DNA of 19,550 nucleotides from Nitrospinota bacterium (GCA_003696125.1 RFHZ01000234.1:1-19550), one strand, 5' to 3'. Positions 1 to 7,763 are shown, numbered from the stretch's first letter. Made by a program: numbers and translations. Notes: generated from the sequence alone by a model not told the origin.

Positions 1-738
1 ATGCCAGTTGGCCAGATTGGCTGTGGCACGTGGACTCTGCCCGATCATCTCTGCGAGCCGGCGGAAACGGGTGAGGACTTCCTGGAAGACCTGTTGCGTC
101 TGGGGAGTCGGGGTGGTGTCCAGCTCCGGTACCTGTCCCCACTCCAGGTCGCTCTCCAGCAGGGGACTCTTCTCCAGTTGCTCCGGAGTGAGTTCAGACT
201 GGGGAAGGGCAAAGATGTCCAGCATCTCTCCCCGTCTCTGGTCACAGAAGACGATCTTGACCGGTGTCCCCTTGGCATAGATCCCGGGCCGGATGGTTCC
301 CCGCGTGGTCCGCACCCTGATCAGCATGGCCGTATCGGTCAGTTCACCCCTTTCCGTCTCCAGGAACACCCGGCCGGTACCAAAAGGGACCTGGTCCTTG
401 AAGCGGCTGGGGGCAAAGATGGTGATCACCGGTGTGGCCACCAGCACGCCGCGATCCTTTACGTACTCCTGCTGCATGGGGACAAAGTTACAGGCGGCGC
501 AGCGTTGCATGAAGGGGGGGATGATGACATGGTGGCATTCTGGACAGCGATGGGCGAGGAGACGGCAGGCATCACGCAGTTCGAGGAAGAAGGCGGAGAA
601 CTCGCCCTGGGAGTGTTGCAGGCCGGTAAACATGGCATCGTTCCGGAGGAGGTAGGTCTTGTTCTCTGCCCCTCTCACTTCCCGCATGCCTTGAGGGGGC
701 ATCATCTCCGGGGGGATAACGAATCTCTTTTCAGCCAT
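1..738 (-). CDS. Zinc-ribbon/OB-fold (DUF35-type) thiolase partner, C-terminus cut by the window edge
   Basis: The frame is open for 246 codons from ATG 738 down to base 1 with no stop, so the C-terminus lies outside the window. Residues 65-83 carry a rubredoxin-like zinc ribbon, CPEC...CAAC (Cys65, 68, 80, 83). A beta-rich stretch follows (VLVATPVITIFAPSRF, then GTGRVFLETERGELTDT), as expected for an OB fold. Proteins of this zinc-ribbon/OB-fold family bind thiolase-superfamily enzymes and often hold the acyl-CoA; examples are the archaeal thiolase/HMG-CoA synthase complex, BbsA and ChsH2. The gene starts 2 nt after the stop of the thiolase-like gene, with AAGGAGGG inside the end of that gene, so the two are probably co-translated. 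At 246 residues or more it is longer than stand-alone members of about 130-150 residues. The family call is firm; the reaction is unknown. Confidence 0.8.
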   Translation of the reverse strand, partial: MAEKRFVIPPEMMPPQGMREVRGAENKTYLLRNDAMFTGLQHSQGEFSAFFLELRDACRLLAHRCPECHHVIIPPFMQRCAACNFVPMQQEYVKDRGVLVATPVITIFAPSRFKDQVPFGTGRVFLETERGELTDTAMLIRVRTTRGTIRPGIYAKGTPVKIVFCDQRRGEMLDIFALPQSELTPEQLEKSPLLESDLEWGQVPELDTTPTPQTQQVFQEVLTRFRRLAEMIGQSPRATANLANWH

Positions 739-740
739 CT

Positions 741-1940
741 TTACGCCCTCCTTTCTAAAACCATGGCCACACCGTACATGGACAGCGAGGCACCGGTACC
801 ATGGATCATGCCGTGTTCAAGATCGCGTGCCCGCATCTCCCGCATGACGCTCCAGGTAGACATCATATTCGATCCACCCACAAAGTGCCCACCAAAGACC
901 AGGCCACCAGAGGGATTGACCAGCAACCTGCCTCCGGGCATGATGATCCCCTCTTCCACCAGGTCGTTGGCCCGTCCCAGCGGTACGACCCCCATCTCTG
1001 CCAGGGTGATCATCATCTGGGGGATAAAGGCATCGTGCAACTCGATGACTTGAATATCGTTAATGGTCAGACGAGCCTGCTTGAGTGCCTGTTGCGTGGC
1101 GACATAGTCGGAGTAAATCCGGTGGAGCACCTTGTAGCGCGTGATGTCTCTCCCCACAAAGTAGGGTTCATTTGCCGCCCCCACCCCCACGATCCAGATC
1201 GGTTCACGCCCGGTACGCTGGGCGATGGTTTGTGCCATGCGCTTGGAAGCAAAGATGAGGGCACAGGCCCCTTCCGTGTAGACACAGGTCTCCAGAGCTC
1301 TGATCGGGTAGACCACGTAGCGGGAGCGGAGGACCTGATCGGCGGTAACCGTTTCCCCCAGGCGTTGCGCATACGGGTTATTTTGAGCCTGCTGGCATAG
1401 GAGTTCTACGATCTTGGCCCGATTCTGAGGGGCCAGGTCCCCCGGGTGCTCATCCATATAGGCCTGGATGACCTCTGCGTAGCTCAGAGAGGCATGAGCG
1501 CCGAGAGGGCGTTCAAACCAGGGATCCCAGGAATACCCGATGGTCTGGACCACGGCGGGAGTGGGACTTGCGGCTTCAAAATCGTAACAGTCCAGCGCCT
1601 TCTCCACACCGAACACCAGCATGAGGTCGTAGAGACCGCTGGCGATCATGTTGTAGCCGGTGAGCATGGCATAGGCCCCGGTTGCCCCGCCATTTGATAC
1701 CCGGGTCAGCGGTTTGTTGGCCAGTCCGATGATCCCCTGCAGGCCGCTTTCCGGGATGGCTTGAAACTCAAAGATATCGTTGTAAATGCCGGCCACCCCG
1801 GCCTCCACTTCGTTGATGTGGATGCCGGCATCCTGCACCGCTGCAGCTACCGCCATCTGGGCCAGCTCCCAGAAGGTTTTTTCTACCCAGCGGGAACGAC
1901 AGGGGGTCATCCCGGCTCCAAGTATAGCCACCTCGTTCAT
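741..1940 (-). CDS. Thiolase-superfamily protein lacking the catalytic cysteine
   Basis: The 399-residue protein has the SCP2-thiolase/acetyl-CoA acetyltransferase layout. The N-terminus is VAILGAGMTP, the nucleophile loop is at 81-88, SGLYDLMLVFGVEKA is at 101-115, HDAF at 302-305 and GGHFVGG at 350-356. The nucleophile loop reads VSNGGATG, with Gly85 where thiolases have Cys. The second cysteine, normally near the C-terminus, is also absent (IHGTGAS, 379-385). The His of GGH is kept. Normal Claisen thiolysis through an acyl-cysteine is therefore unlikely. Cys-less members paired with a DUF35 protein include the steroid side-chain aldolase Ltp2, so C-C cleavage by a retro-aldol route, or a non-catalytic role, are options. 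ATG 1940 follows AGGAGGG at good spacing. It is the first gene of a two-gene operon transcribed away from the OFOR operon. Confidence 0.82.
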   Translation of the reverse strand: MNEVAILGAGMTPCRSRWVEKTFWELAQMAVAAAVQDAGIHINEVEAGVAGIYNDIFEFQAIPESGLQGIIGLANKPLTRVSNGGATGAYAMLTGYNMIASGLYDLMLVFGVEKALDCYDFEAASPTPAVVQTIGYSWDPWFERPLGAHASLSYAEVIQAYMDEHPGDLAPQNRAKIVELLCQQAQNNPYAQRLGETVTADQVLRSRYVVYPIRALETCVYTEGACALIFASKRMAQTIAQRTGREPIWIVGVGAANEPYFVGRDITRYKVLHRIYSDYVATQQALKQARLTINDIQVIELHDAFIPQMMITLAEMGVVPLGRANDLVEEGIIMPGGRLLVNPSGGLVFGGHFVGGSNMMSTWSVMREMRARDLEHGMIHGTGASLSMYGVAMVLERRA

Positions 1941-2060
1941 CCGTATCCCTCCTCTGGTAAGTAACTATGACGGGCATGGGCAGAGCTTATCACTCGTTTA
2001 TGACTACTGTATACGAATTGAGGGCAGAGATCAATAGAGGAACGCCGGATAGAAACAGGT

Positions 2061-2089
2061 TTGATCAAAGGTACGTATTTTGCTATATT
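2061..2089 (+). promoter_or_regulatory. Candidate sigma-70 promoter for the OFOR operon
   Basis: TTGATC (2061-2066) and TATATT (2084-2089) are separated by 17 bp, so both boxes are close to consensus at ideal spacing. Transcription would begin near 2096, giving a leader of about 180 nt that includes the TGTCCC repeats. Those repeats would then lie inside the transcribed leader, or a second, nearer promoter is used. Confidence 0.45.
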
Positions 2090-2179
2090 GGGCAGTAAAG
2101 GAGTAAACCGTTTTCCCCTGGGAAGGGGTGAGATACCTTGCCCTGACCGGGAAGAAGGGCATGGAGAGAGGGTCCATGT

Positions 2180-2220
2180 AATGGGACAGAATGTCCCTTT
2201 TGTTTCCAAAATGTCCCATT
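2180..2220. promoter_or_regulatory. Inverted-repeat operator cluster (GGGACA/TGTCCC)
   Basis: A 6-3-6 palindrome, GGGACAgaaTGTCCC, lies at 2183-2197. A third half-site, TGTCCC (2212-2217), is 20 bp from the second, about two helical turns, so it sits on the same DNA face. The outer arms AATGGGACA (2180-2188) and TGTCCCATT (2212-2220) form a 9-bp perfect inverted repeat. This pattern suits a dimeric or oligomeric regulator. Just downstream, GG (2229-2230) and GC (2241-2242) are 10 bp apart, the sigma-54 -24/-12 spacing, but the surrounding bases match that consensus poorly. Confidence 0.5.
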
Positions 2221-2279
2221 TGAGTGTGGGAAAGCTGAGAGCGTAGTGGTTGATAGAGTGGGAAAGGAGAAAAAAAGGG

Positions 2280-2516
2280 ATGGGCATGGAGGCAACATCG
2301 GTGAAGAAAAAAGAGCAGATACAAGCGAAGAAACCGGTAGAGATCGAAGTCGTCGAGGTATGGTGTAAGGGATGTAACATCTGTGTCCAGATCTGTCCCA
2401 AGGATTGTCTGGCCTTGGATAAGAACGGAAAGGTAGAAGTGGTGCATCTGGAGAACTGCTCTCGCTGTCTTCTGTGTGAGCTCTTATGTCCTGATTTTGC
2501 CATCAGGATTCGCTAG
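2280..2516 (+). CDS. korD: 2-oxoacid:ferredoxin oxidoreductase, delta (2x[4Fe-4S] ferredoxin) subunit
   Basis: This 78-residue protein has two classical [4Fe-4S] motifs, CKGCNICVQICP and CSRCLLCELLCP, each CxxCxxCxxxCP, separated by a short beta hairpin. This is the KorD/PorD layout, in which the subunit moves electrons from the catalytic beta-subunit cluster to external ferredoxin. I chose ATG 2280 because AAGGAGA (2264-2270) lies about 9 nt upstream; ATG 2286, two codons further on, is an alternative. An upstream TTG at 2250 keeps the frame open but has no ribosome-binding site. It is the first gene of the delta-alpha-beta-gamma operon, 12 nt before the alpha gene. The Lys/Glu-rich N-terminal 20 residues look unstructured. 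Confidence 0.9.
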   Translation: MGMEATSVKKKEQIQAKKPVEIEVVEVWCKGCNICVQICPKDCLALDKNGKVEVVHLENCSRCLLCELLCPDFAIRIR

Positions 2517-2528
2517 GGAGAGGAGACC

Positions 2529-3674
2529 ATGGAGACAGCCAAGAGAGTACGGCGGTTTATGCAGGGCAACAAAGCCTGTGCCGAAGCAGCGATTGCGGCG
2601 GGGTGTCGATTCTATGCCGGTTATCCGATTACCCCCTCTTCGGAGATTGCCGAGGAGATGGCGGTGTTGCTGCCCCGTGTGGGAGGGAAGTTCATCCAGA
2701 TGGAGGATGAGATCGCCTCGATGGGGGCTGTGATCGGAGCTTCGGTGGGGGGACTCAAAGCGATGACCGCGACCAGCGGTCCCGGGTTTTCCTTGAAGCA
2801 GGAAAATTTGGGGTATGCCATCTTTACCGAAATTCCCTGTGTGGTGGTGAATGTCATGCGCGGTGGACCGAGTACCGGTCTTCCTACGGCGCCCTCCCAG
2901 GCCGATGTCCTCCAGGCCCGCTGGGGAACGCATGGAGACCATCCCATCATCGTCCTCGCTCCCGCCTCGGTAAAAGAGATCTATGAATTGACCTTTCAGG
3001 CGTTTAATCTGGCCGAAGCCTTGCGGACTCCGGTTATTCTCTTATACGATGAGGTGATCGGGCATATGCGGGAGACGGTAGAGATTCTCGACCCACCCGC
3101 CTATGAGATCGTTGAACGCAAAAAACCTTTTTCTCCACCCGAAGAGTATCTCCCTTACGCACAGACCGAAGACGATGTGCCTCCCATGGCCAGTTTTGGT
3201 GAGGGATATCGGTACCATATCACCGGGTTGGTCCACGATGAACGGGGCTACCCGACGCAGGATCCTGCCGTGACAGAGGCACTGCAGCGTCGGCTGCATC
3301 GAAAGATCACCCGTCATCTCGACCAGATCCTCCGCTGGGAGGAGTTGGCCTTAGAGGACGCAGAGATCGCCATCTTCGCCTATGGGATTACCGCTCGTTC
3401 AGCCAGACAGACGGTCAAGATGGCCAGGGAAGCCGGAATGAAAGTTGGACTCTTCCGGCCGATCACCCTCTGGCCTTTTCCCGAGGAAGCGGTGACCCGG
3501 CTGGCGGCTCGGGTCGATCTGATCGTGGTGGCTGAGCTGAACCTGGGGCAGATGATTTATGAAGTCGAGCGGGTGAGCGGAGGGAGAGCGCGGGTTGTAG
3601 GCTGTCATAAGGTGAGCGGGGAGCCGCTCGCTCCCTGGGAAATCTGGCACGAGATCCAGCAAGCAGCCGGATAA
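2529..3674 (+). CDS. korA: 2-oxoacid:ferredoxin oxidoreductase, alpha subunit (KorA type)
   Basis: The 381-residue protein carries GYPITPSSEI (31-40), the signature of domain I of the OFOR alpha subunit, and TSGPGFSL (82-89). The central domain contains LRTPVILLYDEVIGHMRE, and the C-terminal domain (about 270-380) has the transketolase-like fold with FAYGITARSARQTV. With beta it forms the TPP-dependent site that oxidatively decarboxylates a 2-oxoacid to acyl-CoA, CO2 and reduced ferredoxin. The sequence type is closest to 2-oxoglutarate (Kor) enzymes, but substrate cannot be fixed by eye; branched-chain 2-oxoacids (Vor) are possible. ATG 2529 follows GGGAGAGGAG. The beta gene follows after 33 nt. 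Confidence 0.92.
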   Translation: METAKRVRRFMQGNKACAEAAIAAGCRFYAGYPITPSSEIAEEMAVLLPRVGGKFIQMEDEIASMGAVIGASVGGLKAMTATSGPGFSLKQENLGYAIFTEIPCVVVNVMRGGPSTGLPTAPSQADVLQARWGTHGDHPIIVLAPASVKEIYELTFQAFNLAEALRTPVILLYDEVIGHMRETVEILDPPAYEIVERKKPFSPPEEYLPYAQTEDDVPPMASFGEGYRYHITGLVHDERGYPTQDPAVTEALQRRLHRKITRHLDQILRWEELALEDAEIAIFAYGITARSARQTVKMAREAGMKVGLFRPITLWPFPEEAVTRLAARVDLIVVAELNLGQMIYEVERVSGGRARVVGCHKVSGEPLAPWEIWHEIQQAAG

Positions 3675-3707
3675 GAAGCTGCTGTAACCCTGAAGGAGGT
3701 TTTACCT

Positions 3708-4538
3708 ATGGTTGACTACCTGCAGTATCTCCGTCGAGAGATGTTTCCCCATATTCTGTGCCGGGGCTGTGGGCACGGCATTACGCTGAAAGCGATTCTT
3801 CGGGCTATTGAGCATGTGGGTCTGGACAGAGACCGGATCGCCGTCATCTCGGGGATCGGGTGTTCCGGGCGTCTCTCCGGCTATATGGATTTTTGCACCA
3901 TGCATACGACCCATGGACGACCCCTGGCCTTTGCCACCGGACTCAAGCTGGCCCGGCCCGAGCTCTCCGTGATCGTGATCACCGGTGATGGAGACAGCCT
4001 GGCCATCGGGGGTAATCACCTCATTCATGCCGCCCGCCGGAACATCGGGATCACCTGCCTCCTGCTCAACAACCGTATCTACGGCATGACCGGAGGACAG
4101 GTCGCTCCCACCACCCCGGAACAGCAGTTTGCCACCACCATGCCCTATGGGAATATCGATCCGACCTTTGATGCGTGCCGGCTGGTAGAAGCGGCCGGAG
4201 CCAGCTATGTGGCCAGAGGCACGGTTTATCACGCGGCAAACCTGGAGAAGCTGATTGCCGGTGGTTTGCAGAATGAGGGATTCTCCTTTATCGAGGTGTT
4301 GACCACCTGTCCCGAGATCTACGGCAGGCGAAATCGCCTGGGAACGGCTGCAGAAATGGTCCTGGCCTTGCGCGAGATGACCATCTCCCAGCAACGGGCC
4401 AAGAGCATGGCTCCCGAGGATCGCGAGGGGAAGATCGTGACCGGAGTGCTCCACCATGTCTCCAGACCGGAGTACACCGCCGTCTATGAAACAATTATCC
4501 AGAAAGCTCAGGCACTGCAGAGCGAGAAAGTCGGGTAG
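3708..4538 (+). CDS. korB: 2-oxoacid:ferredoxin oxidoreductase, beta (TPP-binding) subunit
   Basis: The 276-residue protein begins with the cluster-ligand motif CRGCGHG (18-24). A further cysteine lies at 52 (GIGCSGR) and others after HTTHG, so the proximal [4Fe-4S] cluster ligands appear intact. The TPP/Mg motif runs from GDGD (93-96) to NN (121-122) and ends in IYGMTGGQ. HTTHGRPLAFATGLKLA is the usual KorB segment. ATG 3708 has AAGGAGG (3692-3698) upstream. The gene lies between alpha and gamma in one operon, with no sign of damage. Confidence 0.93.
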   Translation: MVDYLQYLRREMFPHILCRGCGHGITLKAILRAIEHVGLDRDRIAVISGIGCSGRLSGYMDFCTMHTTHGRPLAFATGLKLARPELSVIVITGDGDSLAIGGNHLIHAARRNIGITCLLLNNRIYGMTGGQVAPTTPEQQFATTMPYGNIDPTFDACRLVEAAGASYVARGTVYHAANLEKLIAGGLQNEGFSFIEVLTTCPEIYGRRNRLGTAAEMVLALREMTISQQRAKSMAPEDREGKIVTGVLHHVSRPEYTAVYETIIQKAQALQSEKVG

Positions 4539-4555
4539 AGAGGTCAGCGCGAGCG

Positions 4556-5116
4556 ATGAGTTTCCGATACGAGATCAGGTTGAGTGGTGAGGGGGGACAG
4601 GGGATGATCCTGGCCAGCATCATCTTCGCCGAAGCAGCAGCCATCTATGAGGGGAAGAATGTGGTGCAGAGCCAGGTCTATGGTCCGGCTTCGCGGGGTG
4701 GAGCCACCAAGGCGGAGGTGATCATCAGCGATGAGGAGATCGATTACCCTAAGGCCACCTCCCTCGATTTCCTCCTTGCCCTCACCCAGGAGGCATGCGA
4801 CAAGTACTGGAAGGATCTGAAAGAGGGGGGGATACTGGTCGTCGATTCGTCCCGGGTCCATACCGTTCCCCAGGGGAATTTTACCATCTATCGCGTTCCC
4901 ATCATCGAAACCGCCCGGGAGAAGATCGGAAAGGAGATCGTCACCAATATCGTCTCCCTGGGGGTAATCACCCCCCTGATCGGCATTGTCTCCCCGGAGA
5001 TGGTGGAACAGGCCATCAACGACCATGTTCCTAAAGGGACCGAGGCGTTAAACCGGCAGGCATTCCACGCCGGGCTGGAACTCGGCCAGCTGCTGAAGAA
5101 TGCCCGCACGGCTTAA
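4556..5116 (+). CDS. korC: 2-oxoacid:ferredoxin oxidoreductase, gamma subunit
   Basis: The 186-residue protein opens with LSGEGGQGMILASIIFAEAA, the glycine-rich GxGGQG signature of OFOR gamma subunits, which bind CoA. Next come VQSQVYGPASRGGATKAEVI, with the conserved RGG, and an alternating alpha/beta fold. It begins 17 nt after the beta stop; the ribosome-binding site (AGAGAGG, about 13 nt upstream) is weaker than those of its neighbours. This is the last gene of the first OFOR operon and it converges on the second OFOR locus with only 55 bp between the stops. No stem followed by a T-run is visible in that gap. Confidence 0.9.
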   Translation: MSFRYEIRLSGEGGQGMILASIIFAEAAAIYEGKNVVQSQVYGPASRGGATKAEVIISDEEIDYPKATSLDFLLALTQEACDKYWKDLKEGGILVVDSSRVHTVPQGNFTIYRVPIIETAREKIGKEIVTNIVSLGVITPLIGIVSPEMVEQAINDHVPKGTEALNRQAFHAGLELGQLLKNARTA

Positions 5117-5171
5117 GCCTGGTTGCCCCCCGGGTCTTTCTGCTCCTGCCCAGAGGCCTGCCAGGTAGAGA

Positions 5172-6524
5172 CTAGCTCGACACCGGATGGTTCAGTACCG
5201 TATCCACCGCCTTAAGGTAGTCGGCAGCCTGTTCTCCATAGGTCTCGCTGATAGCTGCCTGATAAGCTTCGAGCGGAAAGAGGCCACTCAGCTTGAGGTA
5301 GAGACCGAGACCGGCAGCAGCGGCCAGCTTGCCAGAAGCCAGACGGCGGAGGGGCAGGGAAACGCATCTGGCCGCACTCTGGGGTTGCGGCAGGGTGGAG
5401 TCGATGATCACCATCGCTTCTGGAGAGAGACGATCGAGGATCCTCCTTCCCTGTAAGGTCTGCCAGCCGTCTTCCGAGACGATGATGACCCCATCGGCCT
5501 GCTCGATGCCGGTATAGAGGATCGGCTCCGGGCTTATCCCCACTTCGGAGAAGGAAAACCCGGTCCCCTGTGTGACCGGATTATCGTTCTTCTGGGTGGA
5601 GTACAGGCCAGACATGACCGCGGCCTGACAGAAGAGGCGGGCTGAGGATTGGACACGTTCCCCGGCAGAACCGCTCACCACCAGGCCTACCGGCCGGGTC
5701 AGGGTATGCTGGAAGCGGATAGGGATGGAGTCGTCGCTGGCCTGCACCTCGGTGCGGGGGTATTTCTCTTTATACGCCTGCCCGAAATCTGCCCTCTGCT
5801 CCCGCCGTACAAGTACTCCGGTGCTCCACCCCTGCTGGGCCACAACCTCCTTCAGGCGCTTGCCGGTCAGTTCATTCAACCGGGGACCAAAGGCGGTACA
5901 GAGTTCAACCGCCTCTACCAGGGCAAAACCGGGATAGGCGATGGCTTCGGAGATGACCTCAGGGAGATCGTGGTCGGTGGCAAACTTTCGTGCCACAAAA
6001 CCGGCTCCACAGCTCTGCATCATCTGGCAGATATCTAAGGGGGGAACGATATTCCCCCTGCGGGTGGTGGTGGTAATAAAGCCCAGGGGAGAGAGGGCGG
6101 AGTTCTGGCCACCGGTCATCCCGAAGAAGAGGTTGTTGTGGAGGATTACGGTAACATCGACGTTAAGCTGGGCAGCATGGACCAGATGCACCAGCCCGAT
6201 CATCGCCCCCCCATCACCGATCAGCACCACGGTCTTCAGCTTTCCCTCGGCCAGGATCCGATCGGCCAGGATGGTTCCGACGGCAAAGGCGGTCGAGCGG
6301 CCATGCGTGGTATGCACGGTATGCACGCTTTTAAAGAGGGCATCGGCCAACCCGACACAGCCGATATCGGTGGTGATATCCACATCGCTCGGATTAAGCT
6401 GTAGCTTGACCAGAGCGGCATCGAGTGCACGAATGAGTTGGCCATGGCCACAACCCTTGCAGTAAGGGAACTGCGGTTCATCAACCAGGTAAGAAGTACA
6501 GGTAACCACCTCACCGGTTTCCAT
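5172..6524 (-). CDS. Fused OFOR beta-gamma subunit with a degenerate gamma domain
   Basis: This is one 450-residue chain. Residues 20-250 are an OFOR beta subunit: CKGCGHG (22-28), a further Cys56 and the TPP motif from GDG (103-105) to NN (130-131) followed by FGMTGGQ. Residues about 276-445 resemble a gamma subunit, with RPVGLVVSGSAGER at the start and alternating alpha/beta segments after it. The gamma signature GxGGQG has become GSAGER (285-290), and the later RGG motif is replaced by QGTG. CoA binding by this half may therefore be lost or altered. I chose ATG 6524 because AGAGGAG sits 7 nt upstream; an in-frame extension to 6575 adds 17 residues without a ribosome-binding site. It follows its alpha gene by 78 nt. 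There is no ferredoxin subunit gene in this locus. Confidence 0.85.
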   Translation of the reverse strand: METGEVVTCTSYLVDEPQFPYCKGCGHGQLIRALDAALVKLQLNPSDVDITTDIGCVGLADALFKSVHTVHTTHGRSTAFAVGTILADRILAEGKLKTVVLIGDGGAMIGLVHLVHAAQLNVDVTVILHNNLFFGMTGGQNSALSPLGFITTTTRRGNIVPPLDICQMMQSCGAGFVARKFATDHDLPEVISEAIAYPGFALVEAVELCTAFGPRLNELTGKRLKEVVAQQGWSTGVLVRREQRADFGQAYKEKYPRTEVQASDDSIPIRFQHTLTRPVGLVVSGSAGERVQSSARLFCQAAVMSGLYSTQKNDNPVTQGTGFSFSEVGISPEPILYTGIEQADGVIIVSEDGWQTLQGRRILDRLSPEAMVIIDSTLPQPQSAARCVSLPLRRLASGKLAAAAGLGLYLKLSGLFPLEAYQAAISETYGEQAADYLKAVDTVLNHPVSS

Positions 6525-6602
6525 GATAAGACTCCTCTTTTTTCTTGAGACGATGTTGGTGATCCATGAGTCCATGAGATGCTGGCCTGGGGAGCAGACC
6601 TC

Positions 6603-7730
6603 TCAAGACGGCAGCACAGAAAGGATCTCCGCCGGGCTGATCATGCCCCCGATCTTATTGACTCCCAAGACCTCTTTCCCCGCAAAGAGGTGCCGGATCA
6701 GGCTCCGGTACTGTCCGGTCAGGTTCTCTTCGGCAATGACGATGCATTCCGCATCCTTGGCCGCCTGCAGGATGGCCTGCTCCGGAATCGGGAACAGGGT
6801 GAGCAGTTGCAGGAAGGAGACGGTTCGTCCCTCTTTCTGCGCCATCCTTGTCGCCTCTTTTGCGCTGCGAGCGGTGATGCCGAAGCTGATGATTAACGTC
6901 TGGGCTCCCGGCTGGAGATCGGCTTTGACCATGGTCATCTCTGCCGTCCGGGAGACGATCTTCTGCTGCAGGTGGGTGAGCACCTCCAGGGTTTCCGGGT
7001 CGTTTTTCTTCAGCCGGCCCAGCTTGTTATGTGCCGAACCGGTCAGGGTGACTTTGTACCGGCCCCCTACCGGGGAGAAAGGGGGAACCTCTTCCGGTTT
7101 GTGGAAGAAGTAAGGGATAAACTCCTCTCCATTCGCCGGGGTGAAAAGCTTTCTCTCTATAATGGGGATGGAGGGTAAGGCGGACAGGTCGATGCTCTCT
7201 GCGGTCATCCCCACCTCTTTATCAGAGAGGAGAACCACCGGCGTACGGAGCGTTTCTGCCCAGTTAAAGGCGTGGATGGTCAGCTCATAACACTCCAGGG
7301 GATTACTGGGGCAGAAGACAGGGATGGTATACCCCCCTGAGGTGACAAATTCGGTCAGCAGGATATCCCCCTGGGCTCCCTGCGTGGCCCCTCCGGTACT
7401 CGGTCCCAGGCGCTGGACCAGGACGATCACGACCGGCGTTTCCGTCATGATGGCGTACTGTACCGTCTCACTCATCAAACACCAGCCAGGACCCGAGGTG
7501 GCAGTCATCGCCTTAAAACCCCTCATGGAGGCACCAACACAGTAGCAGAGCACGGAAATCTCGTCCGGAGCACTGATGGCCACATCACCCTGTGCCGGCA
7601 GCTTTTCCGTCATCAACTGATAGATGCTTGAGGCCGGGGTGATCGGGTAGCCACTGAAGAAGCGACAACCAGCGGCCAGTGCTCCTTCTACCACCATCTG
7701 ATTGCCTGAACGGATAGCCATCTTGCGCAT
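6603..7730 (-). CDS. Second OFOR alpha subunit
   Basis: The 375-residue protein carries GYPITPASSI (27-36), ATSGPGW and ETLRTPVVLLSDKEVGMTAE, the same domain I and central landmarks as the alpha subunit encoded at 2529-3674, from which it is clearly diverged. The C-terminal domain has ISFGITARSAKEATRMA. It should pair with the beta-gamma chain encoded next. ATG 7730 has AAGGAGAG 8 nt upstream. The gene lies 33 nt downstream of the SH3b/YidD-like gene, so it probably shares the trxB transcript. The substrate is not readable from sequence; the paralogue may be for a different 2-oxoacid or for the reverse, reductive direction. Confidence 0.9.
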   Translation of the reverse strand: MRKMAIRSGNQMVVEGALAAGCRFFSGYPITPASSIYQLMTEKLPAQGDVAISAPDEISVLCYCVGASMRGFKAMTATSGPGWCLMSETVQYAIMTETPVVIVLVQRLGPSTGGATQGAQGDILLTEFVTSGGYTIPVFCPSNPLECYELTIHAFNWAETLRTPVVLLSDKEVGMTAESIDLSALPSIPIIERKLFTPANGEEFIPYFFHKPEEVPPFSPVGGRYKVTLTGSAHNKLGRLKKNDPETLEVLTHLQQKIVSRTAEMTMVKADLQPGAQTLIISFGITARSAKEATRMAQKEGRTVSFLQLLTLFPIPEQAILQAAKDAECIVIAEENLTGQYRSLIRHLFAGKEVLGVNKIGGMISPAEILSVLPS

Positions 7731-7763
7731 GATTACTCTCTCCTTCCTTTGTCGGCAGAGCCT

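Larger units (their letters stand above)
1941..2279. other. Divergent intergenic region between the thiolase and OFOR operons
   Basis: This 339-bp non-coding stretch separates two operons reading outward. It holds a plausible plus-strand sigma-70 promoter, the GGGACA/TGTCCC repeat cluster listed separately, and a small hairpin near 2139-2160 (TGCCCT paired with AGGGCA). I found no convincing minus-strand promoter for the thiolase gene. The open frames crossing the region have no ribosome-binding site or recognisable protein content. Confidence 0.6.

Noticed and set aside
1-1053. Long plus-strand open frame opposite the thiolase and OB-fold genes
   Set aside because: It lies antisense to two recognisable proteins, has no ribosome-binding site and gives no family-like sequence.
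2221-2245. Sigma-54 promoter
   Set aside because: Only the GG-N10-GC spacing fits; the flanking bases of the -24 and -12 elements do not match the consensus, so it is not listed as a feature.
1937-2503. 188-codon minus-strand open frame across the intergenic region and the ferredoxin gene
   Set aside because: It covers the well-supported ferredoxin subunit gene in antisense and has no recognisable protein features.
5117-5171. Bidirectional terminator between the convergent OFOR loci
   Set aside because: Only a short CCTGG/CCAGG pairing with a large loop is visible and there is no T-run on either strand.
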